From positions 1-64,000 of the forward strand of contig JBAZWL010000004.1 of NCBI GenBank assembly GCA_041660405.1: 64,000 bases of DNA. The letters run 5' to 3'. Each line of letters starts with the position of its first letter. Positions within the stretch are counted from its first letter, which is position 1. This document shows positions 1 through 8,550 of this stretch, piece after piece. The notes beneath the pieces were generated by a model, which made no database searches, was not told where the DNA came from, and saw nothing but the letters and a program-made list of their open reading frames with translations. Both the position numbers and the translations under genes were made by a program. This stretch comes from Taibaiella sp041660405 (GTDB lineage: Bacteria; Bacteroidota; Bacteroidia; Chitinophagales; Chitinophagaceae).

Positions 1-133
1 TGTAACCCGTCCTAAAGAAACGTCAATTTTGACAAAAGATAAACAAGAGCAAGTAAGACCTGCTACAACTCCGCAACAAAACAAAAAAGGAGAAGTTGCC
101 GGAGCTAATGTAAAAGTTGCTTCAGAAAAATAA
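1..133 (+). CDS. C-terminal end of an unidentified protein (partial)
   Basis: An open frame enters from the left edge (first full codon at base 2) and stops with TAA at 131-133, giving the last 43 residues. The tail is rich in Lys, Gln, Thr, Pro and Ala, looks disordered, and has no recognisable domain. A strong hairpin terminator follows directly, which supports a real gene end. Function cannot be assigned from this fragment. Confidence 0.6.
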   Translation, partial: VTRPKETSILTKDKQEQVRPATTPQQNKKGEVAGANVKVASEK

Positions 134-152
134 TATAAATTAACCCAATGAA

Positions 153-188
153 CAGCGGGAGCTCCTTTCCAGGAGCTCCTGTTTTTTT
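153..188 (+). terminator. Rho-independent terminator after the partial gene
   Basis: GGAGCTCC (158-165) is repeated as its own reverse complement at 172-179 with a six-base loop, followed by seven T (182-188). It ends transcription of the partial gene at the left edge. Confidence 0.85.
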
Positions 189-197
189 GTCGGGTAT

Positions 198-230
198 AAC
201 TTTTCTAAAGTCACCAATTTTAGAAAAGTT
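198..230. repeat. Dispersed palindrome with core CTTTTCTAAA/TTTAGAAAAG
   Basis: AACTTTTCTAAA (198-209) and TTTAGAAAAGTT (219-230) form a 12-bp stem with a nine-base loop. The same core occurs at 29802-29835 in another intergenic region, so this is a repeated element and not just a local terminator; there is no T tract. Confidence 0.6.
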
Positions 231-306
231 CGAAGGCCGGCAATCTTCACCATGCGGATAATCTTATATCTTTTTTAATTCAGGTCTTAATTATCTTCGC
301 ATAACT

Positions 307-936
307 ATGGATCAATGGACTGAATTTGTACAATGGATAAAACAAAGGCTGCAACAACCTTTGCCCGGCTATGAGGCTCAAAAGAAAATGATGAATATTA
401 ACCGCCCCGATGCTTCGCATGCGCCTCCCAATGCGCGGCAGAGTGGGGTGCTCATTCTTTTGTATCCTAAGGATAAAGATATCAAACTGGTATTAATAGA
501 GCGAAGTGCCGATGGTGGTGTACATAGCGGGCAGGTAGCCTTGCCTGGCGGCAAAAAAGAAGATACTGATAAAGATATTATAGAAACAGCATTGAGAGAA
601 GCTGCAGAGGAAGTAGCACTTAATGCCAACAAAACGGAAGTACTCGGTACTTTGTCGTCTTTATATATTCCGGTAAGCAATTTCGTGGTCAACCCCGTAC
701 TGGCTATTTATCATGAAGAGCCTCAGCTTATTGCTTCAGAATATGAAGTGGCAAGGATATTAAATCTATCCCTGAATACTGTTTTTTCGAGAAAAGAAAT
801 GGTTGAGGTACAAGCCTCGGGACTGCATCTTACCATTCGTACCATAGCTTATATGATGGATGATGAACAATTCATTTGGGGTGCTACCGCCATGATATTA
901 TCCGAGTTGGAAGTGATGTTGCTGGAGCGGGATTAA
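307..936 (+). CDS. NUDIX hydrolase, probable CoA pyrophosphatase
   Basis: 209 aa, cytoplasmic. The NUDIX box runs from about residue 81 to 103: GG at 81-82 and the metal-binding REAAEE at 97-102, with a preceding SGQVALPGG segment like that of CoA diphosphatases (NudL/PCD1 type), which split CoA into 3',5'-ADP and 4'-phosphopantetheine. The substrate is inferred from this upstream motif; other NUDIX substrates cannot be excluded. The gene stands alone between two terminators and faces the convergent exbD gene. The ATG lies seven bases after a weak A-rich region, as is usual in this phylum. Confidence 0.85.
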   Translation: MDQWTEFVQWIKQRLQQPLPGYEAQKKMMNINRPDASHAPPNARQSGVLILLYPKDKDIKLVLIERSADGGVHSGQVALPGGKKEDTDKDIIETALREAAEEVALNANKTEVLGTLSSLYIPVSNFVVNPVLAIYHEEPQLIASEYEVARILNLSLNTVFSRKEMVEVQASGLHLTIRTIAYMMDDEQFIWGATAMILSELEVMLLERD

Positions 937-966
937 AACAGAGTCACTTTGAATTTACCAAAAGAT

Positions 967-1011
967 TAAAAAAGTATAGGAGTTGAATATATTCAACTCC
1001 TATACTTTTTT
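967..1011. terminator. Bidirectional terminator between convergent genes
   Basis: A long perfect palindrome: A-run, GTATAGGAGTTGAAT, then its complement and a T-run. It serves the NUDIX gene on + and exbD on -. Confidence 0.9.
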
Positions 1012-1056
1012 AATAGCGTTCTCAACGCTACTGTATTGGTTCCTATATGCGGATAG

Positions 1057-1458
1057 CTACTTATTTTTATCAACCGCCAATACCGTTCTTATCTTTAAAG
1101 CTTGTGCAGCACGCATTACAGCCACTACATTATCTGCCGTTGCCAGCTTGTCTGCATTGATTACTATTGTCTTTTCTGCATCCTGGCTTTTATTGGCAAT
1201 CTCTGCGATGGCCGTTTGTAAACCTTCGGGTGCTACGGCTGTAGTGCCTACAAAAAATTGTTGTTTCGCATCTATAGATACCACAACAGTCTGCTTGGCC
1301 TTGGTGTCGCTATTGGCTTTGGGCACCATCAATTTTATTACATTAGGATTGGCCAGTGTAGCAATAATCAGGAAGAAGAACAGCAGTATAAAAAGAATAT
1401 CATTCAATGCGGAAGTATGCGGTTCGCTTTTCTCTCGCATGGTTGGTCTTAAATTCAT
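1057..1458 (-). CDS. exbD: ExbD/TolR-family biopolymer transport protein
   Basis: 133 aa. One N-terminal membrane segment (about residues 19-38) opens with ALND, whose Asp is the conserved proton-path residue of ExbD/TolR; the rest is a periplasmic domain of ordinary ExbD length. Such proteins work with ExbB/TolQ to power TonB-dependent transport or envelope stability. No exbB or tonB is next to it: the upstream gene on the same strand, 51 bases away, is lutB. The partner must be elsewhere. ExbD and TolR cannot be told apart here. Confidence 0.85.
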   Translation of the reverse strand: MNLRPTMREKSEPHTSALNDILFILLFFFLIIATLANPNVIKLMVPKANSDTKAKQTVVVSIDAKQQFFVGTTAVAPEGLQTAIAEIANKSQDAEKTIVINADKLATADNVVAVMRAAQALKIRTVLAVDKNK

Positions 1459-1509
1459 GTATCGGTAATGTTTTACGCTTTAAAGCAAAAGTAAAATATT
1501 TGATCGGGA

Positions 1510-2904
1510 TTAGGCTTGTCCCTTTTTGTTCCTTTCTTTCCACATCTCGTTAAAGGATTTAGGGGCAAATACAAGCTTATCCCTCCGGTCTCCCCAGGCA
1601 GATTTAAAGGCTTTCTCAAAAATGATATTCTTTATTTTTCCACTGGCACTATTCATCAGTCTGCGGTGCAATACGCCGGTTTTAAATAATTTCCAGGCAA
1701 CTTTTTCACTCATGCCGCTATATTTTTCTTCTACATAAATGTGCCGGTTCTCCAGCAACATTTCATGAATATTGATCTTTACCGGACATACTTCTGTACA
1801 ATTACCACAAAGGCTTGATGCAAAACTTAAATGTCCTGATTCATCCATGCCATTAAGGTGCGGGGAAATAACAGAACCAATGGGGCCGCTATACGTTGTA
1901 CCATAAGCATGCCCGCCAATATTCTTATACACAGGGCAGGCATTAAGGCAGGAACCGCAACGAATGCAATACATGCTTTCCCTTACTTCCTTACGCAAGA
2001 GATTTGTACGGCCATTATCCAGCAAGATCACGTACATCTCTCGGGGGCCATCTGTTTCGCCGCTTTGCCTCGGTCCCGTGAATATGGTGTTATAAACAGT
2101 GAGCAATTGTCCGGTACCATAAGTAGATAACAGTGGCCAGAACAAAGCAAGGTCTTGCAGGGAAGGCAATATTTTTTCAATACCTACAATGGCAATATGA
2201 GTATTGGGGAAAGCTGTGCTCAGCCGGCCATTGCCTTCATTTTCGGTAATACACACAGCACCAGTATCGGCTATCAGGAAGTTACCACCTGTGATGCCGA
2301 TTTCTGCATCAGTATATTTTTTACGAAGATTTTCACGTGCTACCAAAGTAAGTTCTGTAGGGGACAGTCCTGCAGGTACGCCGAGTTTTTCATGAAAAAG
2401 CCGTGCAATGTCTTCCTTGCTTTTGTGCATGGCAGGGGTAACAATATGGTATGGAGGCTCACCGTCCAGCTGTTGTATGTATTCACCAAGATCGGTTTCT
2501 ACAGATTCTATTTCATGTTGCTCCAGGAAGTCATTTAGATGTATCTCCTCCGTTACCATCGACTTGGATTTTACCACGGTGGTAGCATTTTTGTCCTTAC
2601 AGATAGCCAGGATAGCATTCAATGCATCATCTTTATCTTCTGCCCAGATTACCTTCCCTCCGTGTTCTGTAAAATTTTTTTCAAACAGTTCAAGATACAT
2701 GTCTAACTGTTCAATAGCGCGCCACTTAATATTCTTAGCCTGTTTGCGGGCTGTATCCAGACTGGCAAATTGCGTTTTGCCTTTAATTACCGCAGCATTA
2801 TACTTATCAATATTAAAATTGATCTTACGCTTATGATCCAGGTCGTGAGCTTTTGCCTCACTTTTCGACAGGAAAATATCTTTGAATTGTGCTCCGGTAT
2901 CCAT
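1510..2904 (-). CDS. lutB: LutB-like lactate utilization iron-sulfur protein
   Basis: 464 aa, the usual length. An LUD domain occupies roughly residues 60-300, then two 4Fe-4S motifs: C313, C316, C319, C323 and C366, C369, C373 (both CxxCxx(x)C...CP). In the LutABC complex this subunit passes electrons during L-lactate oxidation to pyruvate in the cytoplasm. Neither lutA nor lutC is adjacent: the HEAT-like gene lies upstream and exbD downstream on the same strand, so the complex genes are split or outside the window. Confidence 0.9.
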   Translation of the reverse strand: MDTGAQFKDIFLSKSEAKAHDLDHKRKINFNIDKYNAAVIKGKTQFASLDTARKQAKNIKWRAIEQLDMYLELFEKNFTEHGGKVIWAEDKDDALNAILAICKDKNATTVVKSKSMVTEEIHLNDFLEQHEIESVETDLGEYIQQLDGEPPYHIVTPAMHKSKEDIARLFHEKLGVPAGLSPTELTLVARENLRKKYTDAEIGITGGNFLIADTGAVCITENEGNGRLSTAFPNTHIAIVGIEKILPSLQDLALFWPLLSTYGTGQLLTVYNTIFTGPRQSGETDGPREMYVILLDNGRTNLLRKEVRESMYCIRCGSCLNACPVYKNIGGHAYGTTYSGPIGSVISPHLNGMDESGHLSFASSLCGNCTEVCPVKINIHEMLLENRHIYVEEKYSGMSEKVAWKLFKTGVLHRRLMNSASGKIKNIIFEKAFKSAWGDRRDKLVFAPKSFNEMWKERNKKGQA

Positions 2905-3001
2905 GCTACATATCGTTTCGGGAGTAAAGGTATTGAATAATGGTAATTAAGCTTTAGACATAAATGTTGAACTTTTTATAAAGCATTTTATTTCAGGAAA
3001 T

Positions 3002-3517
3002 CTAACGAAGCTGGTTCAATACATACTTTGCCTTGCTCTTAAAGCTGGCAGCAGCTTCATGTTGTAAAGCATCTTCTATAATGATACGTAATTCATTGCC
3101 GATCTCCGGGTATGTTTTCACCAATCTGGCCAATATACCCATAGCAAATGCCCGTACAGCCAACGCTTCTCTTGGATTCATCAGCGATTCAAAACAGTCA
3201 TTCATCAGGTCGCCATGAATAGCTTCCGGCAATTCAACAAATTGAAGTACGCGATAAATATGTCGCTTTACGGCTATATGCGCTTTGGTATCTTTTAATT
3301 TTTTAACAAGTATTGGTATGTATTCCCGCATCAAATCCGGATGTATTTTGGCCACATCGCTCATTATCCAGGTCGCTCTTTGTACCACACGATGCTCATC
3401 TTTGAGTAAAATATCAATAAGCTTTCGTATCTTTTTCGGGTCATTACCAATCCATTGTACAATTTTTTGAGTGTTCATTTTAGAATGCTCTGCCAATATA
3501 GCCTCACGCAGGTTCAT
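3002..3517 (-). CDS. HEAT-repeat-like helical protein
   Basis: About 171 aa starting at MNLREAIL; an in-frame ATG at 3562 would add 15 residues that look like leader sequence, so I prefer 3517. The chain is almost entirely amphipathic helices with HEAT-like periodicity (for example VVQRATWIMSDVAKIHPDL, about residues 40-60), without signal peptide or membrane segment. Such folds mediate protein contacts. It lies 97 bases upstream of lutB on the same strand and may be cotranscribed. Function unknown. Confidence 0.7.
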   Translation of the reverse strand: MNLREAILAEHSKMNTQKIVQWIGNDPKKIRKLIDILLKDEHRVVQRATWIMSDVAKIHPDLMREYIPILVKKLKDTKAHIAVKRHIYRVLQFVELPEAIHGDLMNDCFESLMNPREALAVRAFAMGILARLVKTYPEIGNELRIIIEDALQHEAAASFKSKAKYVLNQLR

Positions 3518-3819
3518 AGATATAAGTACAATCGTTGTTTGCTTCAAATTTAAGCATTTCATTTCCCTTCGTCGATTTTTGAATGACGTTCGTCGATTTT
3601 TTTTGGAAGGAGAGAAAATTAAAGCTCATCTTTGAGGAAAGAAAAGAAAAACGCTAATACGCGCTATCAAGGTGAACAGGATTTTAACCCATTATTCTCT
3701 TCCCTTTCATTGCAACGTAAGTTTTTCCGCTGACCATTTATCTCATTACAGGAGTTAGTAAAGTACCGGAATAAACCAATCCAGTAAACCCTTTTTGAAC
3801 CCTAATAACATCATCCAAC

Positions 3820-4074
3820 ATGGAAATGCTTCAATCATTCATGCCCTGCATTAATGCAGAAAAAGCGGCTGGAATCCTGTCCCGTCGTGAAAGAGAAATC
3901 CTAGGTCTTATCATTAACGGATACACCAACAGTGAAATAGCAGGTCTTCTATTTGTAAGCTGCCGCACTGTAGACACGCACCGTCAGAACATGTTGGCAA
4001 AGCTTGGCGCCCGCAATACCGCTGTACTGGTGCGTTATGCTGTTGAAAATATCCGTTTCCTTGGCCTTAATTAA
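3820..4074 (+). CDS. Stand-alone LuxR-type HTH protein
   Basis: 84 aa consisting of little more than a GerE/LuxR DNA-binding domain: LSRREREILGLI (about 22-33), NSEIAGLL, and the recognition helix SCRTVDTHRQNMLAKLG. There is no receiver or sensor domain, so it is not a normal response regulator. It may be a small constitutive regulator or be controlled by its own level. The next gene (DUF4412-like) follows after 74 bases on the same strand. Confidence 0.8.
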   Translation: MEMLQSFMPCINAEKAAGILSRREREILGLIINGYTNSEIAGLLFVSCRTVDTHRQNMLAKLGARNTAVLVRYAVENIRFLGLN

Positions 4075-4148
4075 TCTTTCTTTGGGAAGATGAATACAAC
4101 CCGATTTTATCTTCCAAAGAAAACCTAACCCCTAAAACCCTAAGAAAA

Positions 4149-5003
4149 ATGATGAAACCTGAATTGAAATTCAATGCAGTAATACTGGTCATATTGCTAT
4201 GCATGATTCCTTTTTCAAACTATGCTCAACGCGCTGCAGTGAAGAGAGGTATTGAAAAGAGTATGGAGAAAAAATATGCTGACCCTCAACGTAAAAAAGG
4301 CAAAGAAGAAATTAATAAAGTCACCTACGAAAACGATAAGCGCTATAAAGATCCTAACAATAAAGTACAGGCTACTGTAGTATTTGAAAACACAGATTTT
4401 AATAAGAAAGGTGAAGTAAAATCGACATCAAGAGATAAGATCGTGTTTGGAAAGAACGGCGAATGTATGGTAATGCGCGAAGGGGACAAAGACGAAATGT
4501 GGTGGGTGTTTAACTATGCTGATAAAGCCAACTACATGGTAAACCTGCGCGATAAATCGGCTATGAAAATGCCACTGATCAATATGAAGAAAATGGTGGA
4601 AAAGGCCGCACAGAAAGAGGCAGAGAGAATGGAGAATGGTGATAAAGCTTCCTGGAAATCCACTGAAGAACGACAAGTGATCAATGGTTTTAACTGCCGG
4701 AAATTTATTTATACTTATCCTAATAACCCCCATTTTTCTACTATGGATGCCTGGATATCTACAGAGGTAAAATTGGAGCTCGGCGACAATTATATGTTGG
4801 GCGCCAGGCTAAACAGTTATAAATTCCCGGAAAATAAAGACGCTAATGAAATGCCCAATGGTTTTATGGTACGTTCCGTCTTATATAATAAAAAAGGAAA
4901 ACCAGACAACCAACGTGACCTGGTAAAACTTGAAAAATCTGCTGATGAAAAATACTTTGATATGAGTGTTTTTAAAGTAAATGATATCCTCAGCGGATTA
5001 TAA
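4149..5003 (+). CDS. Secreted DUF4412-like protein
   Basis: 284 aa with an N-terminal signal peptide (hydrophobic to about residue 26, ending YAQR). The body matches what I recall of DUF4412: GKNGECMVMREGDK, a lipid-binding-like beta-rich layout and DAWIST near residue 198. Exported to the periplasm or surface; role unknown. A second ATG follows immediately at 4152. A terminator-like hairpin lies after it. Confidence 0.65.
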   Translation: MMKPELKFNAVILVILLCMIPFSNYAQRAAVKRGIEKSMEKKYADPQRKKGKEEINKVTYENDKRYKDPNNKVQATVVFENTDFNKKGEVKSTSRDKIVFGKNGECMVMREGDKDEMWWVFNYADKANYMVNLRDKSAMKMPLINMKKMVEKAAQKEAERMENGDKASWKSTEERQVINGFNCRKFIYTYPNNPHFSTMDAWISTEVKLELGDNYMLGARLNSYKFPENKDANEMPNGFMVRSVLYNKKGKPDNQRDLVKLEKSADEKYFDMSVFKVNDILSGL

Positions 5004-5055
5004 AATACAACCGCCTCTATATGGCTCTTGCTTAGCCTTGAAAACGCTGTAATGC

Positions 5056-5093
5056 AAACGGTCCGGAATTTCCTGGCCGTTTCAGTTTTTGTA
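5056..5093 (+). terminator. Probable terminator after the DUF4412-like gene
   Basis: AAACGG...CCGTTT stem with an imperfect upper part, followed by a T-rich tract (TTCAGTTTTT). Confidence 0.6.
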
Positions 5094-5184
5094 AATCATT
5101 ATACATTTTTTAGCTTTTCCTTTAAGGAAAAAAGTAAACTTTAAAGTACTATTGCCGTTTTGTTTAATCCAAAAACGGTAACTT

Positions 5185-5814
5185 ATGAAACGGACATTAC
5201 AAGTACTAACGTTATTAATTGGTCTTAGCCTGCTATCTTCTGATATTTACGCCCAGAGCGGGAAAGGTTTTTATAATACTCCTTACAGGTCCCGCAACAG
5301 CGGCTCTTTCGACCGCTCTTCAGGTTTACTTAGTTTTGGCTTCGGTTTCCCTAACAATTCCGGGGCAGACTTTGATTATTGGGGTGGCGATGAAAGACGC
5401 GCCGGATTTGGTCCCGGCTATATTAAATATGAACATGGTATCATTGACGAACTCGGACTTGGTGGATATGTAGCCGGAGCAGCTTCCCGCTATAAATATG
5501 GCCCCGACCGCAGATATACAGATCGTATCTTCTCGATAAGTGTAGGCGCTATGGCATACTATCACTTTAATAAGCTGATACCGGTTAGAATGCTTGATGT
5601 ATATGTCGGCGGTGGTGTTGGTGTACGCCAGCTTACCTATACTTACGATGATGATTATCCTGGTGATTTTGATGATGACAGAACTTCATTTGATGCCATG
5701 CCACTGTTTAAAGTAGGTGCCCGCTACTATTTTACCAAAATGTTTGGCGTATATGCCGAAGGCGGTTATGATAATATGAGTGATGTAAACCTGGGTATTA
5801 CCCTTAGGTTTTAA
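5185..5814 (+). CDS. Small outer-membrane beta-barrel protein
   Basis: 209 aa with a signal peptide (about residues 1-24, ending IYAQ). The rest alternates aromatic and polar residues in Gly-rich strands and ends in LGITLRF, a terminal aromatic typical of outer-membrane strands folded by BAM. It resembles OmpX/porin-like barrels common in this phylum. Function unknown. It is monocistronic, followed by a strong terminator. Confidence 0.7.
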   Translation: MKRTLQVLTLLIGLSLLSSDIYAQSGKGFYNTPYRSRNSGSFDRSSGLLSFGFGFPNNSGADFDYWGGDERRAGFGPGYIKYEHGIIDELGLGGYVAGAASRYKYGPDRRYTDRIFSISVGAMAYYHFNKLIPVRMLDVYVGGGVGVRQLTYTYDDDYPGDFDDDRTSFDAMPLFKVGARYYFTKMFGVYAEGGYDNMSDVNLGITLRF

Positions 5815-5840
5815 TATCAAGTTCAATAATATTCTGATAC

Positions 5841-5873
5841 AAAAAATGCGCTCCGACCAGGAGCGCATTTTTT
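5841..5873. terminator. Bidirectional terminator
   Basis: AAAAAATGCGCTCC (5841-5854) pairs with GGAGCGCATTTTTT (5860-5873). It separates the convergent barrel gene and the DUF4870-like gene. Confidence 0.9.
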
Positions 5874-5892
5874 GTATGCAAAAAGCTAAAAA

Positions 5893-6276
5893 TTAAATGT
5901 TAGGGAACATGGTTTGCGCCTTTTCTCCAATGAGTGGTATCGGTTTCTTTTCACCGTTAATGGCTCCTATCAAACCAATAATCCAAAGTATCAGCAACCC
6001 GATGTTAACAATGTATGAAAGATAAGCCAAGGCAAAAATTCCCGTCGAAACAATCATTACGCCAACGAGAAACTGAATGCCCCAACCTGCAATGATACCA
6101 ACGATGTTTAATAACAATGTTTGCCTTAACTGGTAACTGCCGATTTCTGTCTTCTTATCTTTATGCATGGCAAAGTAAGCGATAAGCCATCCGATAATGG
6201 TGAAGTAACTGATAATACCGGCTGTTTTACCTTCAGATTCAGAAACTGCATTTTGTTGAAGTGGATTGTTTTCCAT
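5893..6276 (-). CDS. DUF4870/Tic20-like membrane protein
   Basis: 127 aa with about three to four membrane segments and the hallmark run AYFAMHKDKK...GSYQLRQTLL, which I recognise from DUF4870 (import-component-like) proteins. Located in the inner membrane; role unknown. It stands alone on the minus strand. Confidence 0.75.
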   Translation of the reverse strand: MENNPLQQNAVSESEGKTAGIISYFTIIGWLIAYFAMHKDKKTEIGSYQLRQTLLLNIVGIIAGWGIQFLVGVMIVSTGIFALAYLSYIVNIGLLILWIIGLIGAINGEKKPIPLIGEKAQTMFPNI

Positions 6277-6373
6277 AACTGAAATTATGTTTGAGGTTTG
6301 TGATATCTCAAATATAATAATAATTATGTGAAAACATAACCTCTCCGGACGCTCTCATCACAATTTAACTTAC

Positions 6374-7525
6374 TTATGCAGTTTCTTCTTCGTAAACGTG
6401 AACTTCATTGTACAGCGTATCGCGTTCTACAGGTAAGCGTTTCACTGAACGTATCAGTTCACATAACTGTTCTGTACTCATAGAAGGTACTTGCTCTTCA
6501 CTACCGGCCATTGAGTATATTTTGGTGGTATCGTCTATCGTTCCATCCAGGTCGTTTACACCATAGTCCAGCGTAAGTTGAGCTGTTTGTCTGCCAAGCA
6601 TAGGCCAGTAAGCTTTCAGGTTGGCAATGTTATCCAAAAAGATGCGGGAAATAGCATACAACCGCAGGTCTTCTACAATAGTAGACTCCGCAAGATGTGA
6701 CATGTCATTGTCTGTATTCCTGAATTTTAAAGGAATAAAACAGTTGAAACCATTAGTCTTATCCTGCAAATCGCGCAAGCAGCTCATATGATCAATACGT
6801 TGTGCGTAATTTTCGATGTGGCCATAAAGCATAGTTGCATTGGTATGCATGCCAAGCCTGTGTGCTGTTTCATGTATATTTAGCCAGCCTTCACCATCCA
6901 CTTTATCAGGACAGATTTCATCACGCACTTCCTGTGCAAATATCTCGGCACCACCACCGGGTAACGATTGTAAGCCGGCATCTCTCAACTTCGTCATGCC
7001 TTCTTCAATAGTCAGCTTGGCTTTGCGTATCATATAGTCCAGCTCAACTGCGGTGAACCCTTTGCGATGCAGATCCGGACGGTGTTCTTTGATCCTGGTA
7101 AGGAGGTCGCAGAAAAAGTCGAGGTTCATTTTGGGATGTACACCACCTACAATATGAACCTCTGTAACCGGCTCCCCATCATACTTACGTACAATGTCCA
7201 TCATTTGTTCCAGGCTTAGTTCCCAGCCATCTTCCTTGTTTTTATAAGTGCGGGAATAAGAACAAAAACCACAGGTAAAGATGCATACATTGGTAGGCTC
7301 AATATGGAAATTGCGATTGAAGTACGTTTTGTTTCCGTGTAATCTTTCCCGTACAAAATTGGCCAACGCGCCCAGGAAATTTAATTCCCCCTTCTCAAAT
7401 AAAAGTAATCCTTCCGCTTCGGAAATGCGTTCCTTCCGGATCACTTTTTCGGCGATGCTTTTCAGGTCGGGATCATTTTTTACATAAGATAAAATACTAT
7501 CGGGAAAGCTATGATTAGACTCCAT
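6374..7525 (-). CDS. mqnE: Aminofutalosine synthase MqnE (radical SAM)
   Basis: 383 aa. The radical SAM cluster motif CxxxCxxC is C81, C85, C88 in NVCIFTCGFCSYSR, and LPGGGAEIF near residue 185 is typical of MqnE/MqnC. MqnE joins SAM-derived adenosine with the MqnA product to give aminofutalosine in the futalosine route to menaquinone, the main quinone of this phylum. Distinction from MqnC rests on overall similarity, so it is likely but not certain. No other mqn gene is adjacent. Confidence 0.85.
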   Translation of the reverse strand: MESNHSFPDSILSYVKNDPDLKSIAEKVIRKERISEAEGLLLFEKGELNFLGALANFVRERLHGNKTYFNRNFHIEPTNVCIFTCGFCSYSRTYKNKEDGWELSLEQMMDIVRKYDGEPVTEVHIVGGVHPKMNLDFFCDLLTRIKEHRPDLHRKGFTAVELDYMIRKAKLTIEEGMTKLRDAGLQSLPGGGAEIFAQEVRDEICPDKVDGEGWLNIHETAHRLGMHTNATMLYGHIENYAQRIDHMSCLRDLQDKTNGFNCFIPLKFRNTDNDMSHLAESTIVEDLRLYAISRIFLDNIANLKAYWPMLGRQTAQLTLDYGVNDLDGTIDDTTKIYSMAGSEEQVPSMSTEQLCELIRSVKRLPVERDTLYNEVHVYEEETA

Positions 7526-7678
7526 AAATCGGTATCGTTTTTATGCGCCGGTATTGAAAAAATTACCTTGCCGGACTGTTTGCAAATGTACATCTGTTTC
7601 ATGTAAAGCAGGAAAAGAGAGTATAGTTTTTTCCTTTTATCCTATTGAAATTCTTCTTTTTAAGATCGCTGATTCGAT

Positions 7679-7706
7679 AAAAAGAGCCCGCTGAGACCAG
7701 CGGGCT
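7679..7706 (-). terminator. Terminator of the YceI gene
   Basis: AGCCCGCT (7685-7692) and AGCGGGCT (7699-7706) form the stem; read on the minus strand it is followed by a T run (7679-7683). Confidence 0.85.
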
Positions 7707-7738
7707 ATCCTCTAAAACTTACAGCCATGAAAAAAGAC

Positions 7739-8416
7739 TTATTTCTGAACGGCTTTCAAATTGATATCCAGTTCAAAATCTTTGCTGATCATCCAATTTG
7801 CAGGATCGCCTTCAGCACCCATATTTAGTCCCCATGTAGTTCTGTCCACAGTAAATTTAGCCTGAACGTCAGCACCAGTTTCTGTTACAGTGATTTTCGC
7901 AGGGAATTTGATATTTACAACTTTATCTTTAATGGAAAGGTTACCGGCAACCATATCAGTTGCGCCTTCCAGCAAACTTTGATCTTTAGCAGCATCAAAC
8001 GGAGTAACGCTTGTTATCTCGAATTTAGCAGTAGGGTATTTAGCTACATCGAAGAAGTCAGCAGTTTTCAGGTGAGCTTCCAGGTCAGTAGCTTTTTTGC
8101 CAGCTTCTGTTACCGCTGCGCTATCTACTTTCAAGCTATTCACGTCAACAGTAAAAGAACCTGCTTTTACTTTACCATTTTCTGTGGAAAGTGTTCCGTT
8201 GCTAATGCTTAATGTTCCGAAACGGGGAGCCATACCACCTTTGTGTGTTGCACGCCATTTGATAGTGCTGGTAGCAACATCAACAGTAAGTTCTTTACCG
8301 GTAGTGGCTGCAGCTTCTTGTTTAGCACCGGTTTCAGCGGTGTCAGAATTAGAGCTATTGCATGATGCTGCAAATAACAGGGCAGCTGCTGCTGCGGTCA
8401 AAGTTAGTTTTCTCAT
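7739..8416 (-). CDS. YceI-family lipoprotein
   Basis: 225 aa. The signal peptide ends in a lipobox (FAASC, Cys at about 19), so it should be lipid-anchored in the periplasm. The YceI lipocalin-like domain follows (TSTIKWRATHKGG..., then FTVDRTTWGLN near residue 190). YceI proteins bind isoprenoid or other hydrophobic ligands and are often induced by stress. A good promoter lies 35 bases upstream and a terminator just downstream, so it is a single-gene unit. Confidence 0.9.
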   Translation of the reverse strand: MRKLTLTAAAAALLFAASCNSSNSDTAETGAKQEAAATTGKELTVDVATSTIKWRATHKGGMAPRFGTLSISNGTLSTENGKVKAGSFTVDVNSLKVDSAAVTEAGKKATDLEAHLKTADFFDVAKYPTAKFEITSVTPFDAAKDQSLLEGATDMVAGNLSIKDKVVNIKFPAKITVTETGADVQAKFTVDRTTWGLNMGAEGDPANWMISKDFELDINLKAVQK

Positions 8417-8450
8417 TCGTTTTTGTTTTTTTATGCTTTGTGATGAAATG

Positions 8451-8478
8451 CAAAACTAATTAATAATTGTAGATACAA
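8451..8478 (-). promoter_or_regulatory. Bacteroidota-type promoter of the YceI gene
   Basis: Read on the minus strand: TTG at the -33 position (8478-8476), 17 bases, then TAGTTTTG at -7 (8458-8451). This matches the consensus TTG-N17-23-TAnnTTTG, with the start codon about 35 bases downstream. Confidence 0.7.
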
Positions 8479-8550
8479 CAATTGATGTTCTGCTTAAATG
8501 TTTAATAGATTTATAAATAAAATTTATTTCAAAGTAAATAAGCCTCTGTA

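Noticed and set aside
983..1468. 161-codon plus-strand frame opposite exbD
   Set aside because: It is the antisense shadow of a well-supported ExbD gene.
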